This document shows, one piece after another, positions 18,998 to 27,260 of a DNA stretch of 64,000 nucleotides; positions within the stretch are counted from its first letter, which is position 1, and each line of letters opens with the position of its first letter. Under the pieces are notes generated by a model. That model was not told where the DNA came from. It saw nothing but the letters and a program-made list of their open reading frames with translations, and made no database searches. The stretch is from NCBI RefSeq assembly GCF_048571125.1, contig NZ_CP182343.1:2294001-2358000 (forward strand), written 5' to 3'. The DNA is from Arcobacter siniprincipis (GTDB lineage: Bacteria > Campylobacterota > Campylobacteria > Campylobacterales > Arcobacteraceae). The position numbers were made by a program, and so were the translations under genes.

Positions 18998-19023
18998 ATG
19001 AAACTAGAAATAATTAGTTTCAT
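18998..19023. promoter_or_regulatory. Inverted repeat, candidate operator
   Basis: Perfect 9-bp arms atgaaacta (18998-19006) and tagtttcat (19015-19023) with an 8-base spacer, in the divergent gap between the TonB-receptor gene and the DJ-1 gene. A 26-bp palindrome of this size fits a dimeric regulator; the IclR-family gene at 19717 is a candidate. It is not followed by a T-run, so not a terminator. Confidence 0.45.
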
Positions 19024-19085
19024 TTTAAATTCTAAATTAAAACTTTATGATATATCATTTATCAATAATAAAAAGGAGAAATATT

Positions 19086-19649
19086 ATGTCAAAAAAAATA
19101 TTGATTATTGCTGGAGATTTTGTTGAAGATTATGAATTAATGGTACCATTTCAAGCTCTTTTGATGTTAGGACACACTGTTGATGTTATTTGTCCAGATA
19201 AAAAAGCAGGTGATCAAATAAAAACTGCAATTCATGATTTTGAAGGTGATCAAACTTATACTGAAAAGCCCGGTCATAAATTTACATTAAATGCCTCTTT
19301 TGATGAGATAGATGAGAATAGTTATGATGCACTTCTAATCCCAGGAGGAAGAGCGCCTGAATACATCAGATTGTATCCTAGAGTTTTAGAAATAGTTCAA
19401 AACTTCAACTCAAAAAATAAACCAATTGCTTCTGTTTGTCATGGTATTCAAGTATTAGTTGCTGCTGGAATAGTCAAAGATAGAACTTGTTCTTGTTATC
19501 CAGCTTGTGCGCCAGACCTTACTACAAATGGAGGAACATGGGCTGATATTGGCTTTGAAGATGCTATCGTTGAAGGTAACTTAGTAACAGCTGCTGCATG
19601 GCCAGCTCATCCTAAATGGCTTGCAAAATTCAATGAACTTCTAGCTTAA
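19086..19649 (+). CDS. DJ-1/PfpI family protein
   Basis: 187-residue member of the DJ-1/PfpI superfamily, which includes glyoxalase III-like, chaperone and amidase-like proteins. The nucleophile elbow ASVCHGIQ carries Cys118 followed by His119, and EDYE (14-17) supplies the conserved acid. PGGRAPEYIR and the end AAAWPAHPKW fit the family. The ATG at 19086 follows AAGGAG; an in-frame upstream ATG at 19047 lacks a ribosome site. It is monocistronic, ending in a hairpin, with an IclR regulator next. Activity cannot be specified from sequence. Confidence 0.92.
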   Translation: MSKKILIIAGDFVEDYELMVPFQALLMLGHTVDVICPDKKAGDQIKTAIHDFEGDQTYTEKPGHKFTLNASFDEIDENSYDALLIPGGRAPEYIRLYPRVLEIVQNFNSKNKPIASVCHGIQVLVAAGIVKDRTCSCYPACAPDLTTNGGTWADIGFEDAIVEGNLVTAAAWPAHPKWLAKFNELLA

Positions 19650-19655
19650 ATTTTA

Positions 19656-19689
19656 AAATAACAGAACTACTAAAAAAGTTCTGTTATTT
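19656..19689 (+). terminator. Hairpin after the DJ-1 gene
   Basis: Arms aaataacagaac (19656-19667) and gttctgttattt (19678-19689) form a perfect 12-bp stem with a 10-base loop. The T-run is only the end of the stem, so termination may be moderate. Confidence 0.7.
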
Positions 19690-19716
19690 GATATAATAAA
19701 CAAAAAGAGTTTTATT

Positions 19717-20448
19717 ATGTCAACTAACAAATCTTTTACAAAAGGTTTACAAGTTTATAAAGAAATCATAAACTATGATAAACCTATTTTAGCAAAACAA
19801 CTATGCAAAAAACTAAACATCGAAAAAAGTACTATGTCAAGGCTTCTTAAAACTCTTCAAGAAGAGGGTTTTATCACTCACTTAGAAAAATCAAATGAAA
19901 TCATAGCTACAGATATAACAAAACCAACAAACTCAAAAACAAGAATAGAACTTATAGTAAAGAAAACAAACTCTCTTTTAGAAGAGATATATTCAAATAC
20001 AAATGAATGTGCATATTTGGGTATTTTTGATAACTACAAGGTTTTATATTTAAATCAATTTGATAACTCAGATAGGATAATTAAAACAAGAAATAAAATA
20101 GGACTACAAGCTCCTTTGCATACAAATGCTTTAGGTAAATCAATCTTAGCTTTTGGAAACTTTGATTTAGAAAAAGTAAAATTAAACTCATATACTCACA
20201 ATACTATTACAAGTCTAAAGAGTCTAGAAGATACTTTAAAAGAAGTTAGAGAGAATGGTTACTCTATTGATGATAAAGAGTATCAAGATGGTATGAGATG
20301 TGTTGGTGTTCCGTTATTTAATCATGAGAATATTTTGATTGCTTCAGTTGGTATTTCTGGTACTAAGGATAGATTGACTTTAGATAAGTCCCATGAATAT
20401 GGGAAAATGATTTTGGATATTGTTAGTAGGTATTCTATTGTTTTATGA
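19717..20448 (+). CDS. IclR-family transcriptional regulator
   Basis: 243-residue regulator. N-terminal winged helix-turn-helix at about 5-65 (ILAKQLCKKLNIEKSTMSRLLKTLQEEGF), followed by the IclR effector domain (about 75-243) with GLQAPLHTNALGKSILAF and the segment DDKEYQDGMRCVGVPLF...IASVGISG, all typical. Family members bind small organic acids or aromatics and regulate neighbouring catabolic genes. The only close neighbour on the strand is the DJ-1 gene upstream, and the palindrome at 18998-19023 could be its target. Effector unknown. Confidence 0.92.
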   Translation: MSTNKSFTKGLQVYKEIINYDKPILAKQLCKKLNIEKSTMSRLLKTLQEEGFITHLEKSNEIIATDITKPTNSKTRIELIVKKTNSLLEEIYSNTNECAYLGIFDNYKVLYLNQFDNSDRIIKTRNKIGLQAPLHTNALGKSILAFGNFDLEKVKLNSYTHNTITSLKSLEDTLKEVRENGYSIDDKEYQDGMRCVGVPLFNHENILIASVGISGTKDRLTLDKSHEYGKMILDIVSRYSIVL

Positions 20449-20523
20449 GACTAATAATATCTTCGCTTACTTATTAATTGAAATAATTATATAATTATTT
20501 CATATTAAATAAAAGGAATAGTT

Positions 20524-21510
20524 ATGGGTTGGAGAGGAAACTTAAGAACAATAAATTCTACTTTAAATAAAATAGATAGAGAATCAAAACGTAAGCAAAG
20601 AGAACTAGAAAAACGTCACAAAAACAAACAAAAAATAGAAGAATTGGAACAGGCTAAATATGATGTAGAAGTCTATGAAAACTATATAGAGCAAATACAA
20701 TCATTACATAAAGAAGGTTCAGAAAAAATTAATTGGATTGCATTAAAAAATGAACAAGCTCCACAAGAACCCAAATTAATATATACAAAACAACAAGAAG
20801 CAGAATCTATTTTTAATAACTTTAAACCTAACTTTTTTCACAAAATATTTAATAGAGTAGAAAAGAAGAAACAATCTTTGTTAAAAGAGATTGAAAAATC
20901 TAAAATATTAGATGAACAAAATTATGAACAAAAAAAACTTACATATAAAAAAGAATATACTGATTGGAAAGAGCAAATTGAATTAGCAACTAAAGTATTA
21001 AACAATGAAGAAAAAGCTTTTTTAGATGTAATACAAGAACTTAACCCATTTGAAGAAATCAATAATCTAGGAACTAAGTTAGACTTTAAATTAGATAAAA
21101 GATATTTGTACATTGATTTAAATGTCCATAGTCAAGATATTATTCCAAATGAATCCAAATATTTACTAAAAAGTGGTAAATTATCATCAAAAAACCTGAC
21201 AAAAAGTTTATATCATGAGATATACCAAGATTACGTTTGTAGTGCAATATTAAGAGTTGCAAGAGAAGTATTTGCATTACTTCCTATTGATAGTGTAATC
21301 ATTACAGCAGAAGACGAATTATTAAATAAAAGCACAGGACACAAAGAATTATTACCTATTGTTTCTGCTTTAATTTCTAAAGAAATATTTGAGGATTTAA
21401 ATCTTAATTTAATTGATACATCTGATTCAATGACAAATTTTATACATAATATGGACTTTAAAAAAACTACTGGGTTTAAACCCGTAAATAAAATTAATTT
21501 AGAAGAATAA
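20524..21510 (+). CDS. Coiled-coil protein of unknown function
   Basis: 328-residue soluble protein beginning MGWRGNLRTINSTLNKIDRE. The first 55 residues are a highly charged helix (KRKQRELEKRHKNKQKIEELEQ), further coiled coil follows at about 110-160, and the last 130 residues form a mixed domain (YLYIDLNVHSQDIIP; DYVCSAILRVAREVFALLPIDSVIITAEDELL). I have the impression that this type of MGWRG-start protein is scattered among bacteria but cannot name a function. ATG follows AAAAGGAATAGTT. It converges on the voltage-sensor gene with four bases between stops. Confidence 0.8.
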   Translation: MGWRGNLRTINSTLNKIDRESKRKQRELEKRHKNKQKIEELEQAKYDVEVYENYIEQIQSLHKEGSEKINWIALKNEQAPQEPKLIYTKQQEAESIFNNFKPNFFHKIFNRVEKKKQSLLKEIEKSKILDEQNYEQKKLTYKKEYTDWKEQIELATKVLNNEEKAFLDVIQELNPFEEINNLGTKLDFKLDKRYLYIDLNVHSQDIIPNESKYLLKSGKLSSKNLTKSLYHEIYQDYVCSAILRVAREVFALLPIDSVIITAEDELLNKSTGHKELLPIVSALISKEIFEDLNLNLIDTSDSMTNFIHNMDFKKTTGFKPVNKINLEE

Positions 21511-21514
21511 AGTT

Positions 21515-22618
21515 TTACTTATATTTATAGTTTTTATTAAATAATTCTAAAGTATCTAATCGGACATCAATAAAGGAATCATCTGTATATTTTAATGGAC
21601 TATCCATATCTTCAATTAAATAATACATTCCTCCAAGTACAAATACTAATAAAACAGAAGAAATAAATCCTATTAAACCAGGAACAACTAAAATTACTGT
21701 TAATGTGTATAAAATTGTCACAATTTTTAGAAATTTTTCATAATTTATAGGTGTTTTAGCTAAAGTTCTATGTAATAAATATGCAACATCTCTATGAAAT
21801 CCTGCTGTATTTGGACCTCCAATTTTATTTTCTTCTAGCTTTTCCTCTAATTCATCAGTAAGAGTAATCATTTCTTCAACTTTTTTTTCTTTCTTTTTTT
21901 CTGATACTGAATATTTTAAAGTTTCTTCTAATTTACTACTCCATTTATATAAATCTTTTTGTACATTTATATTATTTTGCATATCCCTAAGAGAACCAAT
22001 AATCCTACATACTGCATCTTCAATTTGATATATTCGTGAATTAACAACTTTAAGTTTTGTTCCTAAGAGAACAGCTAAAGAAAAACCTACCACTGCTATA
22101 ACAATTGTTAAATCCTTACTATTTATCCACCAAGATTCATTTTCAAAAAGTACAATTATTCCTTTATATGCAATTGCAGAAGCAATATAAGGAACAAGTT
22201 TCCCAATAATTCCATTTAAATTTCTAAATAAACGAATTACCTTTAATATTCTAAATATCCTAAACAATTTAAATGCTCTTATCCAGAGTGCTCCACCTAA
22301 TGATGGGAAAAATATTAAACTTATTAATTCTGGTACTACAGATAATATATCTATTAAACCATATATACTAAATATATACTTAGTTTTATTTTTTACAAAT
22401 ATTAATCTAATCAAAAGTTCAATGGTGAAAAATAATAAGATAAAATTATTTAAATAATTAAAATACTCTTCATAGTTTTGAAAGAATAATCCATTTTTAG
22501 TTGAAATTATTGCATTTAGGATTGATACATAAATTAATATTATTAATACATATGAAAAATATTGAGCAATTTTTGTTTTAGGGTTATCAAGAAAATCAAT
22601 AATTTTGTTATTAGTCAT
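21515..22618 (-). CDS. Voltage-sensor domain protein with bestrophin-like (DUF4239-like) C-terminal part
   Basis: 367-residue membrane protein. Residues 18-135 form a textbook voltage sensor: S2 with Glu67, S3 with Asp90, and S4 with seven positive residues exactly every third position (Arg114, Lys117, Arg120, Arg123, Lys126, Arg129, Arg132). There is no K+ selectivity filter (no GYG/GFG) after it. Instead come hydrophobic segments at about 152-160 and 170-188, a long soluble coiled region (190-290), and a C-terminal pair of helices (296-336) ending YYLIEDMDSPLKY, which resembles the DUF4239 bestrophin-like family. Likely a voltage-controlled channel or sensor of unknown ion choice; the bestrophin resemblance is by eye only. 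Confidence 0.72.
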   Translation of the reverse strand: MTNNKIIDFLDNPKTKIAQYFSYVLIILIYVSILNAIISTKNGLFFQNYEEYFNYLNNFILLFFTIELLIRLIFVKNKTKYIFSIYGLIDILSVVPELISLIFFPSLGGALWIRAFKLFRIFRILKVIRLFRNLNGIIGKLVPYIASAIAYKGIIVLFENESWWINSKDLTIVIAVVGFSLAVLLGTKLKVVNSRIYQIEDAVCRIIGSLRDMQNNINVQKDLYKWSSKLEETLKYSVSEKKKEKKVEEMITLTDELEEKLEENKIGGPNTAGFHRDVAYLLHRTLAKTPINYEKFLKIVTILYTLTVILVVPGLIGFISSVLLVFVLGGMYYLIEDMDSPLKYTDDSFIDVRLDTLELFNKNYKYK

Positions 22619-22724
22619 TCTTATCCTTTTTATATATACTATTTTACTATAAATAAATTACTATTTCGTATAAAATAACTCTTTTTGTGAATTTTACATT
22701 CTCTTGAAGACTTAGCAGTCTCCG

Positions 22725-23253
22725 CTTTCTTACTTTTGTATTGACGAAAAGTAAGCAAAAACAACTACGGCTGCGAAGCCAAAGGTTCCCTCCCTTATTA
22801 TTTTTATTTTTTCTGCTTGCTAAAACTCATTTATTAAAACTTGCGTTTAGCAACTTTTAAACATTCAGACAGTTAGCAATCTTGTCTAGAAAAAAGAAAA
22901 ATAAACGCTCGGCTTCTGTAGATGTAGAAAGAAATCTCTTTGGTTGTTTATTTTCTTAGAAGTTTAAACTATTTTGTGTAAATCAGAGTAAATAAAAGCA
23001 AAGAATCTAAACAAATCAAAAATGCAAATGTCATTATCCCACCTTTTATTTCCAACATTTGCAAAAGCCGAATGTTTATTTCTCTTTTCGGAAAAGACTT
23101 GCAACTGTTTGAATATAATAAATATGCTATAGAGCATATTTTTATATAAGTTTTGCAAGAAAGGAAAGATAAATAATAAATAAGGGAACCCGAAGGGCTT
23201 TGATACGGTTGGTGGCTTTTTGTTTTACTTTTTGCCACCAAAAAGTGAAGAAG
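22725..23253. repeat. Non-coding inverted element of about 530 bp
   Basis: The 730-base gap 22619-23350 holds no credible gene. Its ends are degenerate inverted copies of each other: 22725-22812 (with cttacttttg, aagtaagcaaaa, aaaggttccc, cttattatt) matches the reverse complement of 23168-23252 (with gggaacccgaag, gccaccaaaaagtg). The similarity continues inward: attcagacagttagcaa near 22864 and aaaaataaac near 22898 match the reverse complement of the right half (ttgcaactgtttgaat near 23099; gtttatttct near 23072). So it is two diverged 250-base units head to head. Each end can itself fold into a small hairpin. It resembles a palindromic interspersed repeat or a MITE-like remnant. Confidence 0.65.
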
Positions 23254-23350
23254 CGAATACCTTTAGGTATTTATGAGAATTAAATTTTTCACCTATTAAT
23301 AGTTTATCCAACTTTTGATATACTAGAAAAAATATTATAGAAAGAAAACA

Positions 23351-23758
23351 ATGATAAAAACACCTTATTTAACAGTTGATGGCATCATAAAACTATATGA
23401 TGAAAAAGAAAACTTTAGAGGAATCGTTTTGATTGAAAGACTAAACAGACCACTAGGAATGGCTATTCCTGGTGGGTTTGTTGATATTGGCGAAACAGTT
23501 GAAAATGCAGTAGTTCGTGAGATGAAAGAAGAAACCTCACTTGATGTTACAATTGAATCACTCCTTGGAGTTTACTCAGACCCAAAAAGAGATGAAAGAT
23601 TTCATACGGTATCAATAGTTTTTATATGCAAAGCCTATGGAGAACCTATAGCTCAAGATGATGCAAAAGAAGTATTTATATATGAAAAAGACAAAATACC
23701 ACTTGATAAATTGGTCTTTGACCATAAAAAAATCATTAATGACTTTTTAAAGAAATAA
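23351..23758 (+). CDS. Nudix hydrolase
   Basis: 135-residue Nudix protein. The Nudix box spans residues 42-64: Gly42, Glu48, then Arg56-Glu57 and Glu60-Glu61 as metal ligands; the usual Gly near the end of the box is Ser63. The overall look (AIPGGFVDIGETVENAVVREMKEE; GVYSDPKRDERFHTVSIVF) is that of ADP-ribose pyrophosphatase-like or 8-oxo-dGTP-type Nudix enzymes, which hydrolyse nucleoside diphosphate derivatives. Monocistronic, next to the inverted element. Exact substrate unknown. Confidence 0.92.
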   Translation: MIKTPYLTVDGIIKLYDEKENFRGIVLIERLNRPLGMAIPGGFVDIGETVENAVVREMKEETSLDVTIESLLGVYSDPKRDERFHTVSIVFICKAYGEPIAQDDAKEVFIYEKDKIPLDKLVFDHKKIINDFLKK

Positions 23759-23923
23759 TAGATGAATGTCAAAATAAAAATTGGATAATTAAATTATAAT
23801 TAACAATTTGATAACTAAGTAGATTATATAATAATACATAATAAAATTATTTTTTAATATAAGTTTTATTTTTTTTAGACTAATATAGATGAATTAATAC
23901 CATAATTACTAAGTGAGTTTAAA

Positions 23924-24895
23924 ATGGGCATGAATGAATACATAACAAATAAAGAAAAATATTATCTTATTAATAAAGAAATAATAAATGAAGGTGTTGA
24001 ATTTTTCTTTGATTTATATGGGAAAAACTCAAAAGAAGAAAATGTTTCTTTAATCTCTACAAAAAGTAGAAAACTTATTCTTCACGATATTGAAAATCTG
24101 TCTGATTACAGATATCTGTATGTTCATGAAAATGAAAGAAAATTTTATGAAAATTATTATAATGATTTTATGAGCAAAAAACTCATACCAAAAAATATGA
24201 AAAATTTTTATGAAGAAGTTGGAAATACTGTAAATAATATATTTGAAAATCCTCAAACAATAAAAAATGTAAAAGAAGTAGAAATTATAGTAAATGATAT
24301 GGTATCTACAATTTTACAAGATAGTTTTTCAGTAAGTTCATTTATAACTATACTTGCAAGTGATTACTATACGCATACTCATTCATTAAATGTAAGCGTT
24401 TATGCCTTATGCCTGGGTAAACATATGGGCATGAATAAAAAAGATTTAGAAAACTTAGGAATATCTGCCTTACTTCATGACTTAGGGAAAACTCAAATTA
24501 GTGACAAAATCATAAATAAAGAAGGTATTTTGACTGAACATGAATTTAATGAGGTTAAAAAGCACCCAATGTATGGATGGGCAATGGCAAGACAATTAGG
24601 AATTACAAATAAAGAGATATTATCAGGTATTAGAAATCATCATGAAAGAGTTGATGGTTTCGGATATCCAGATAAGCAAAAAGCTGAACACATGAGTATT
24701 TTTGCAAAAATAATTGCTGTATGTGATGTTTTTGATGCCTTAACCACCAATAAAAGTTATAAAAACTCAACAGGCACATTTAATACCCTTGTTATGATGA
24801 AAAAAGAGATGTCAAAACATCTAGATGGTAATGTTGTAAATCACTTCATTGGAGTATTTAAAGAAGAAATGAATAAAATACAACAACACAAATAA
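23924..24895 (+). CDS. HD-GYP domain phosphodiesterase
   Basis: Predicted cyclic di-GMP phosphodiesterase, cytoplasmic, 323 residues. The N-terminal 130 residues are a partner-type domain of the kind found before HD-GYP modules, not a receiver. The HD-GYP domain starts near 140: HTHSLNVSVYA, then HD at His185-Asp186 (LLHDLGKTQI), HHERVDGFGYP at 239-249, and CDVFDALTTNKSY. All metal-binding and GYP residues are present, so activity is expected. Together with the GGDEF-EAL protein at 14.6-16.6 kb it shows c-di-GMP turnover. Start MGM is uncertain by two codons. Confidence 0.93.
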   Translation: MGMNEYITNKEKYYLINKEIINEGVEFFFDLYGKNSKEENVSLISTKSRKLILHDIENLSDYRYLYVHENERKFYENYYNDFMSKKLIPKNMKNFYEEVGNTVNNIFENPQTIKNVKEVEIIVNDMVSTILQDSFSVSSFITILASDYYTHTHSLNVSVYALCLGKHMGMNKKDLENLGISALLHDLGKTQISDKIINKEGILTEHEFNEVKKHPMYGWAMARQLGITNKEILSGIRNHHERVDGFGYPDKQKAEHMSIFAKIIAVCDVFDALTTNKSYKNSTGTFNTLVMMKKEMSKHLDGNVVNHFIGVFKEEMNKIQQHK

Positions 24896-24903
24896 TAATT
24901 AAA

Positions 24904-25362
24904 CTATAATAAGCCTTTTAAGGCACTTGTTAAAAGAGTAGAAGAATCAACACCCCCTACTTTTTGTACATACTCAATAATTAATGGTACAAATTTACTA
25001 ACCATATTAGAATCCATTCCCAAAGTTTTAAATGCAGTTTGTACAGATTCAGCTGAACTAATTTTATTCAATAAACTATCTGTCAATGAAGAAGTATTTA
25101 GATTACCTAAAGCTGGAACATCTTTTAACAAACCCGTATAATCCGTATCAGAAATTTGGTTTTTTGCATATTGTAAAATTGTTGCTGTTCCTGTTGTAGC
25201 TTGAGTTGGTGTTATGTTCATATTTTTTGAGATAGAGCTTATTAAGTCATTTTCACTTGTTTTTGAAAGTTCGTTAGAGATCATATTTTTAACTTGGTCA
25301 AACATTCCAGCATGAGAAAATGTGACAAGTAGAAACATTATAGATAATAGGATTTTATTCAC
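24904..25362 (-). CDS. Exported DUF2780-like protein
   Basis: 152-residue protein with a signal peptide (MNKILLSIMFLLVTFSHA) and an alpha-helical mature domain rich in Ser, Thr and Leu (NMITPTQATTGT-type helix, SLLNKISSAESVQTAFKTLGM, KFVPLIIEYVQKVGG). This pattern matches the DUF2780 family (VcgC/VcgE type), whose role is unknown. Convergent with the HD-GYP gene, eight bases apart. Stand-alone. Confidence 0.75.
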   Translation of the reverse strand: MNKILLSIMFLLVTFSHAGMFDQVKNMISNELSKTSENDLISSISKNMNITPTQATTGTATILQYAKNQISDTDYTGLLKDVPALGNLNTSSLTDSLLNKISSAESVQTAFKTLGMDSNMVSKFVPLIIEYVQKVGGVDSSTLLTSALKGLL

Positions 25363-25420
25363 TATTCTTCCTTACTTTTTAGAAAATTATACCATAAGAA
25401 ATTATTAGTTCATCTTTTAT

Positions 25421-25768
25421 TTAAGTAAATAGTTTAGTACTTTTATGAGAATTAGTTTTATTGCAAGTAGGACATATATTATGAAATTTCGATTCATCTT
25501 CTTCACAAATAACACAAGGATAAGTTAAAGAGGGAGAATCTTTAAATAATATCTTTTTTGATATAAATTTATTTGCCATATATGCAACATTTAAGATAGG
25601 GTCATTTTGTAGTTTCTTTAAAGTTTTTTGAGAAGTATTTGTATTTCGAGCCACTGCTCTTCTTACTTTATAATTAGAAGATTTCGAAAGTTTTTTTAAC
25701 TCTTTTGGGTCAATACTTTTCTTAGCTTGAAGAGCTTCTTCAATAGATTTTTTCACTTTTTTCTCCAT
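25421..25768 (-). CDS. Small LRV-like repeat protein with a four-Cys cluster
   Basis: 115-residue soluble protein. Residues 20-70 contain LRV/HEAT-like repeats (SNYKVRRAVARNTNTSQKTLKKLQND, here the VRRAVARN core with Asn-Thr turn), the signature of the leucine-rich-repeat-variant family. Near the C-terminus, CVIC and CPTC pairs (about 84-99) form a CX2C-X8-CX2C metal site, most likely zinc, although the founding LRV protein carries an iron-sulfur cluster. Function unknown. Not linked to its neighbours. Confidence 0.7.
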   Translation of the reverse strand: MEKKVKKSIEEALQAKKSIDPKELKKLSKSSNYKVRRAVARNTNTSQKTLKKLQNDPILNVAYMANKFISKKILFKDSPSLTYPCVICEEDESKFHNICPTCNKTNSHKSTKLFT

Positions 25769-25878
25769 TATTTTTATTAAGAAAAAATTTTACTTTAAGA
25801 TGGTTTCAATATAGCGACAGAAAATAAATGAGTTAATAATTTTATAGAAGATGATAAAAGGAGACTTTCTCCTTTTAT

Positions 25879-27129
25879 CTAAAGAATATGGTCGTCTTTT
25901 CTTGGTTGCGGTAATATAAGATTTAAAAATATACCAGTAATAGCTCCAAGTCCAATTCCTGAAAATGAAACTCCACCAAAATTAAATGTCATTCCTCCAA
26001 TTGCAAAAACTAAAATCATAGAAACAATAACTAAGTTTCTAGGACAGTTAAAATCAATATTAGCTCTTACTAAAGTAGAGATACCAACGCTTGCAATAAT
26101 TCCAAAAAGTAATAGCATAACTCCACCCATAACTGGAACTGGAATAGTAGCTAGTATTCCACCTAATTTCCCAACAAATGCTAAAATAATAGCAGCAATA
26201 GCAGCCCAAGTCATAATTGCAGGATTAAATGCTTTTGTTACTGTAACTGCTCCTGTAACTTCTGAATATGTAGTATTTGGTGGACCACCAAACATTGATG
26301 CAACAGAAGTTGCTAAACCATCTCCTAAAAGCGTATTTTTTAATCCTGGCTTTTTAAGATAATCCATTTTTGTAACATTTGAAATAGCTAGCATATCACC
26401 AATATGCTCAATAGCAGGTGCAATTGCAATTGGTAAAATAAAAATAATTGCTTGCCAATTAAACTCAGGTGCCGTAAAGTTTGGCATAGAAAACCAAGAA
26501 GCTTTTGCTACAATTGAGAAATCAACTACTCCAAAAAATATTGAAACAAAATAACCCACTAAAATAGCACCTAAGATAGGAATCAGTTTGAAAATACCTT
26601 TTCCCAAAAGTGATATAAATACCATAGTAAAAAGAGAAATCATAGAGATAATAATAGCTGTTTCAAAGGGAATTAAAACAATCGCTCCATCTCCTGTTTT
26701 ACCCATAGCCATATTTACTGCAACTGGAGATAAAATAAGTCCAATAGAGATAATAACAGGTCCCACAACAACTGCCGGTAAAAGTTTATGAATGAAATTA
26801 TCACCTTTTAATCTAATAATAAAACTAAGCACAACATAAAATAGTCCAGAAGCAACAAGTCCGGACATAGTTGCAGCTATTCCCCAAGTTTTTACCCCAT
26901 AAGAAATAGGAGCAATAAAAGCAAAAGATGAAGCTAAAAAGATAGGTGGAACTGTTTTTCTATTTACAAGTTGAAATACTAAAGTACCAAGACCAGCAGT
27001 AAAAAGTGCAACATTTGGATCAAGTCCTGTCAAAATTGGTACAAGTACAAGTGCACCAAAAGCAACAAACAAAAACTGAATACCAAGAATAGAATCCTTG
27101 ATTCTAAAATTATAATCTGTGGGTTTCAT
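25879..27129 (-). CDS. uraA: Uracil permease (NCS2 family)
   Basis: Inner-membrane uracil/H+ symporter of 416 residues with about 14 helices. NCS2 features: LGIQFLFVAFGALVLVPILTGL at the start, FAFIAPISYGVKTWG, AIAPAIEHIGDMLAISNVT (with the family's conserved Glu-His around the substrate site) and GGPPNTTYSEVTGAVTVTKAFNP, the classic signature. It is divergent from upp, separated by 131 bases, so uptake and salvage are probably regulated together. A general uracil-xanthine label is also possible, but pairing with upp favours uracil. Confidence 0.93.
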   Translation of the reverse strand: MKPTDYNFRIKDSILGIQFLFVAFGALVLVPILTGLDPNVALFTAGLGTLVFQLVNRKTVPPIFLASSFAFIAPISYGVKTWGIAATMSGLVASGLFYVVLSFIIRLKGDNFIHKLLPAVVVGPVIISIGLILSPVAVNMAMGKTGDGAIVLIPFETAIIISMISLFTMVFISLLGKGIFKLIPILGAILVGYFVSIFFGVVDFSIVAKASWFSMPNFTAPEFNWQAIIFILPIAIAPAIEHIGDMLAISNVTKMDYLKKPGLKNTLLGDGLATSVASMFGGPPNTTYSEVTGAVTVTKAFNPAIMTWAAIAAIILAFVGKLGGILATIPVPVMGGVMLLLFGIIASVGISTLVRANIDFNCPRNLVIVSMILVFAIGGMTFNFGGVSFSGIGLGAITGIFLNLILPQPRKDDHIL

Positions 27130-27220
27130 TTATCCTCTTTATTTAAATAATTTTGTTATGGTAACCAAATAATGGTTAATATTATGTAAACCACTGTTTA
27201 GGATATAAGCAATTTTGCGA

Positions 27221-27226
27221 TATAAT
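27221..27226 (+). promoter_or_regulatory. Probable -10 box of upp
   Basis: TATAAT 35 bases before the upp ATG, in the uraA-upp divergent gap. The gap also has repeated tggtaacca/tggttaa words (27160-27178) that could be regulator contacts, but no defined pyrimidine operator was recognised. Confidence 0.5.
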
Positions 27227-27260
27227 CCTGATCAAATAATAAAATAAAATAGGACAACAT

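Noticed and set aside
22969..23241. 90-residue reading frame on the minus strand inside the inverted element
   Set aside because: Low-complexity, no ribosome site, and it runs across the repeat arms; the region is better explained as non-coding.
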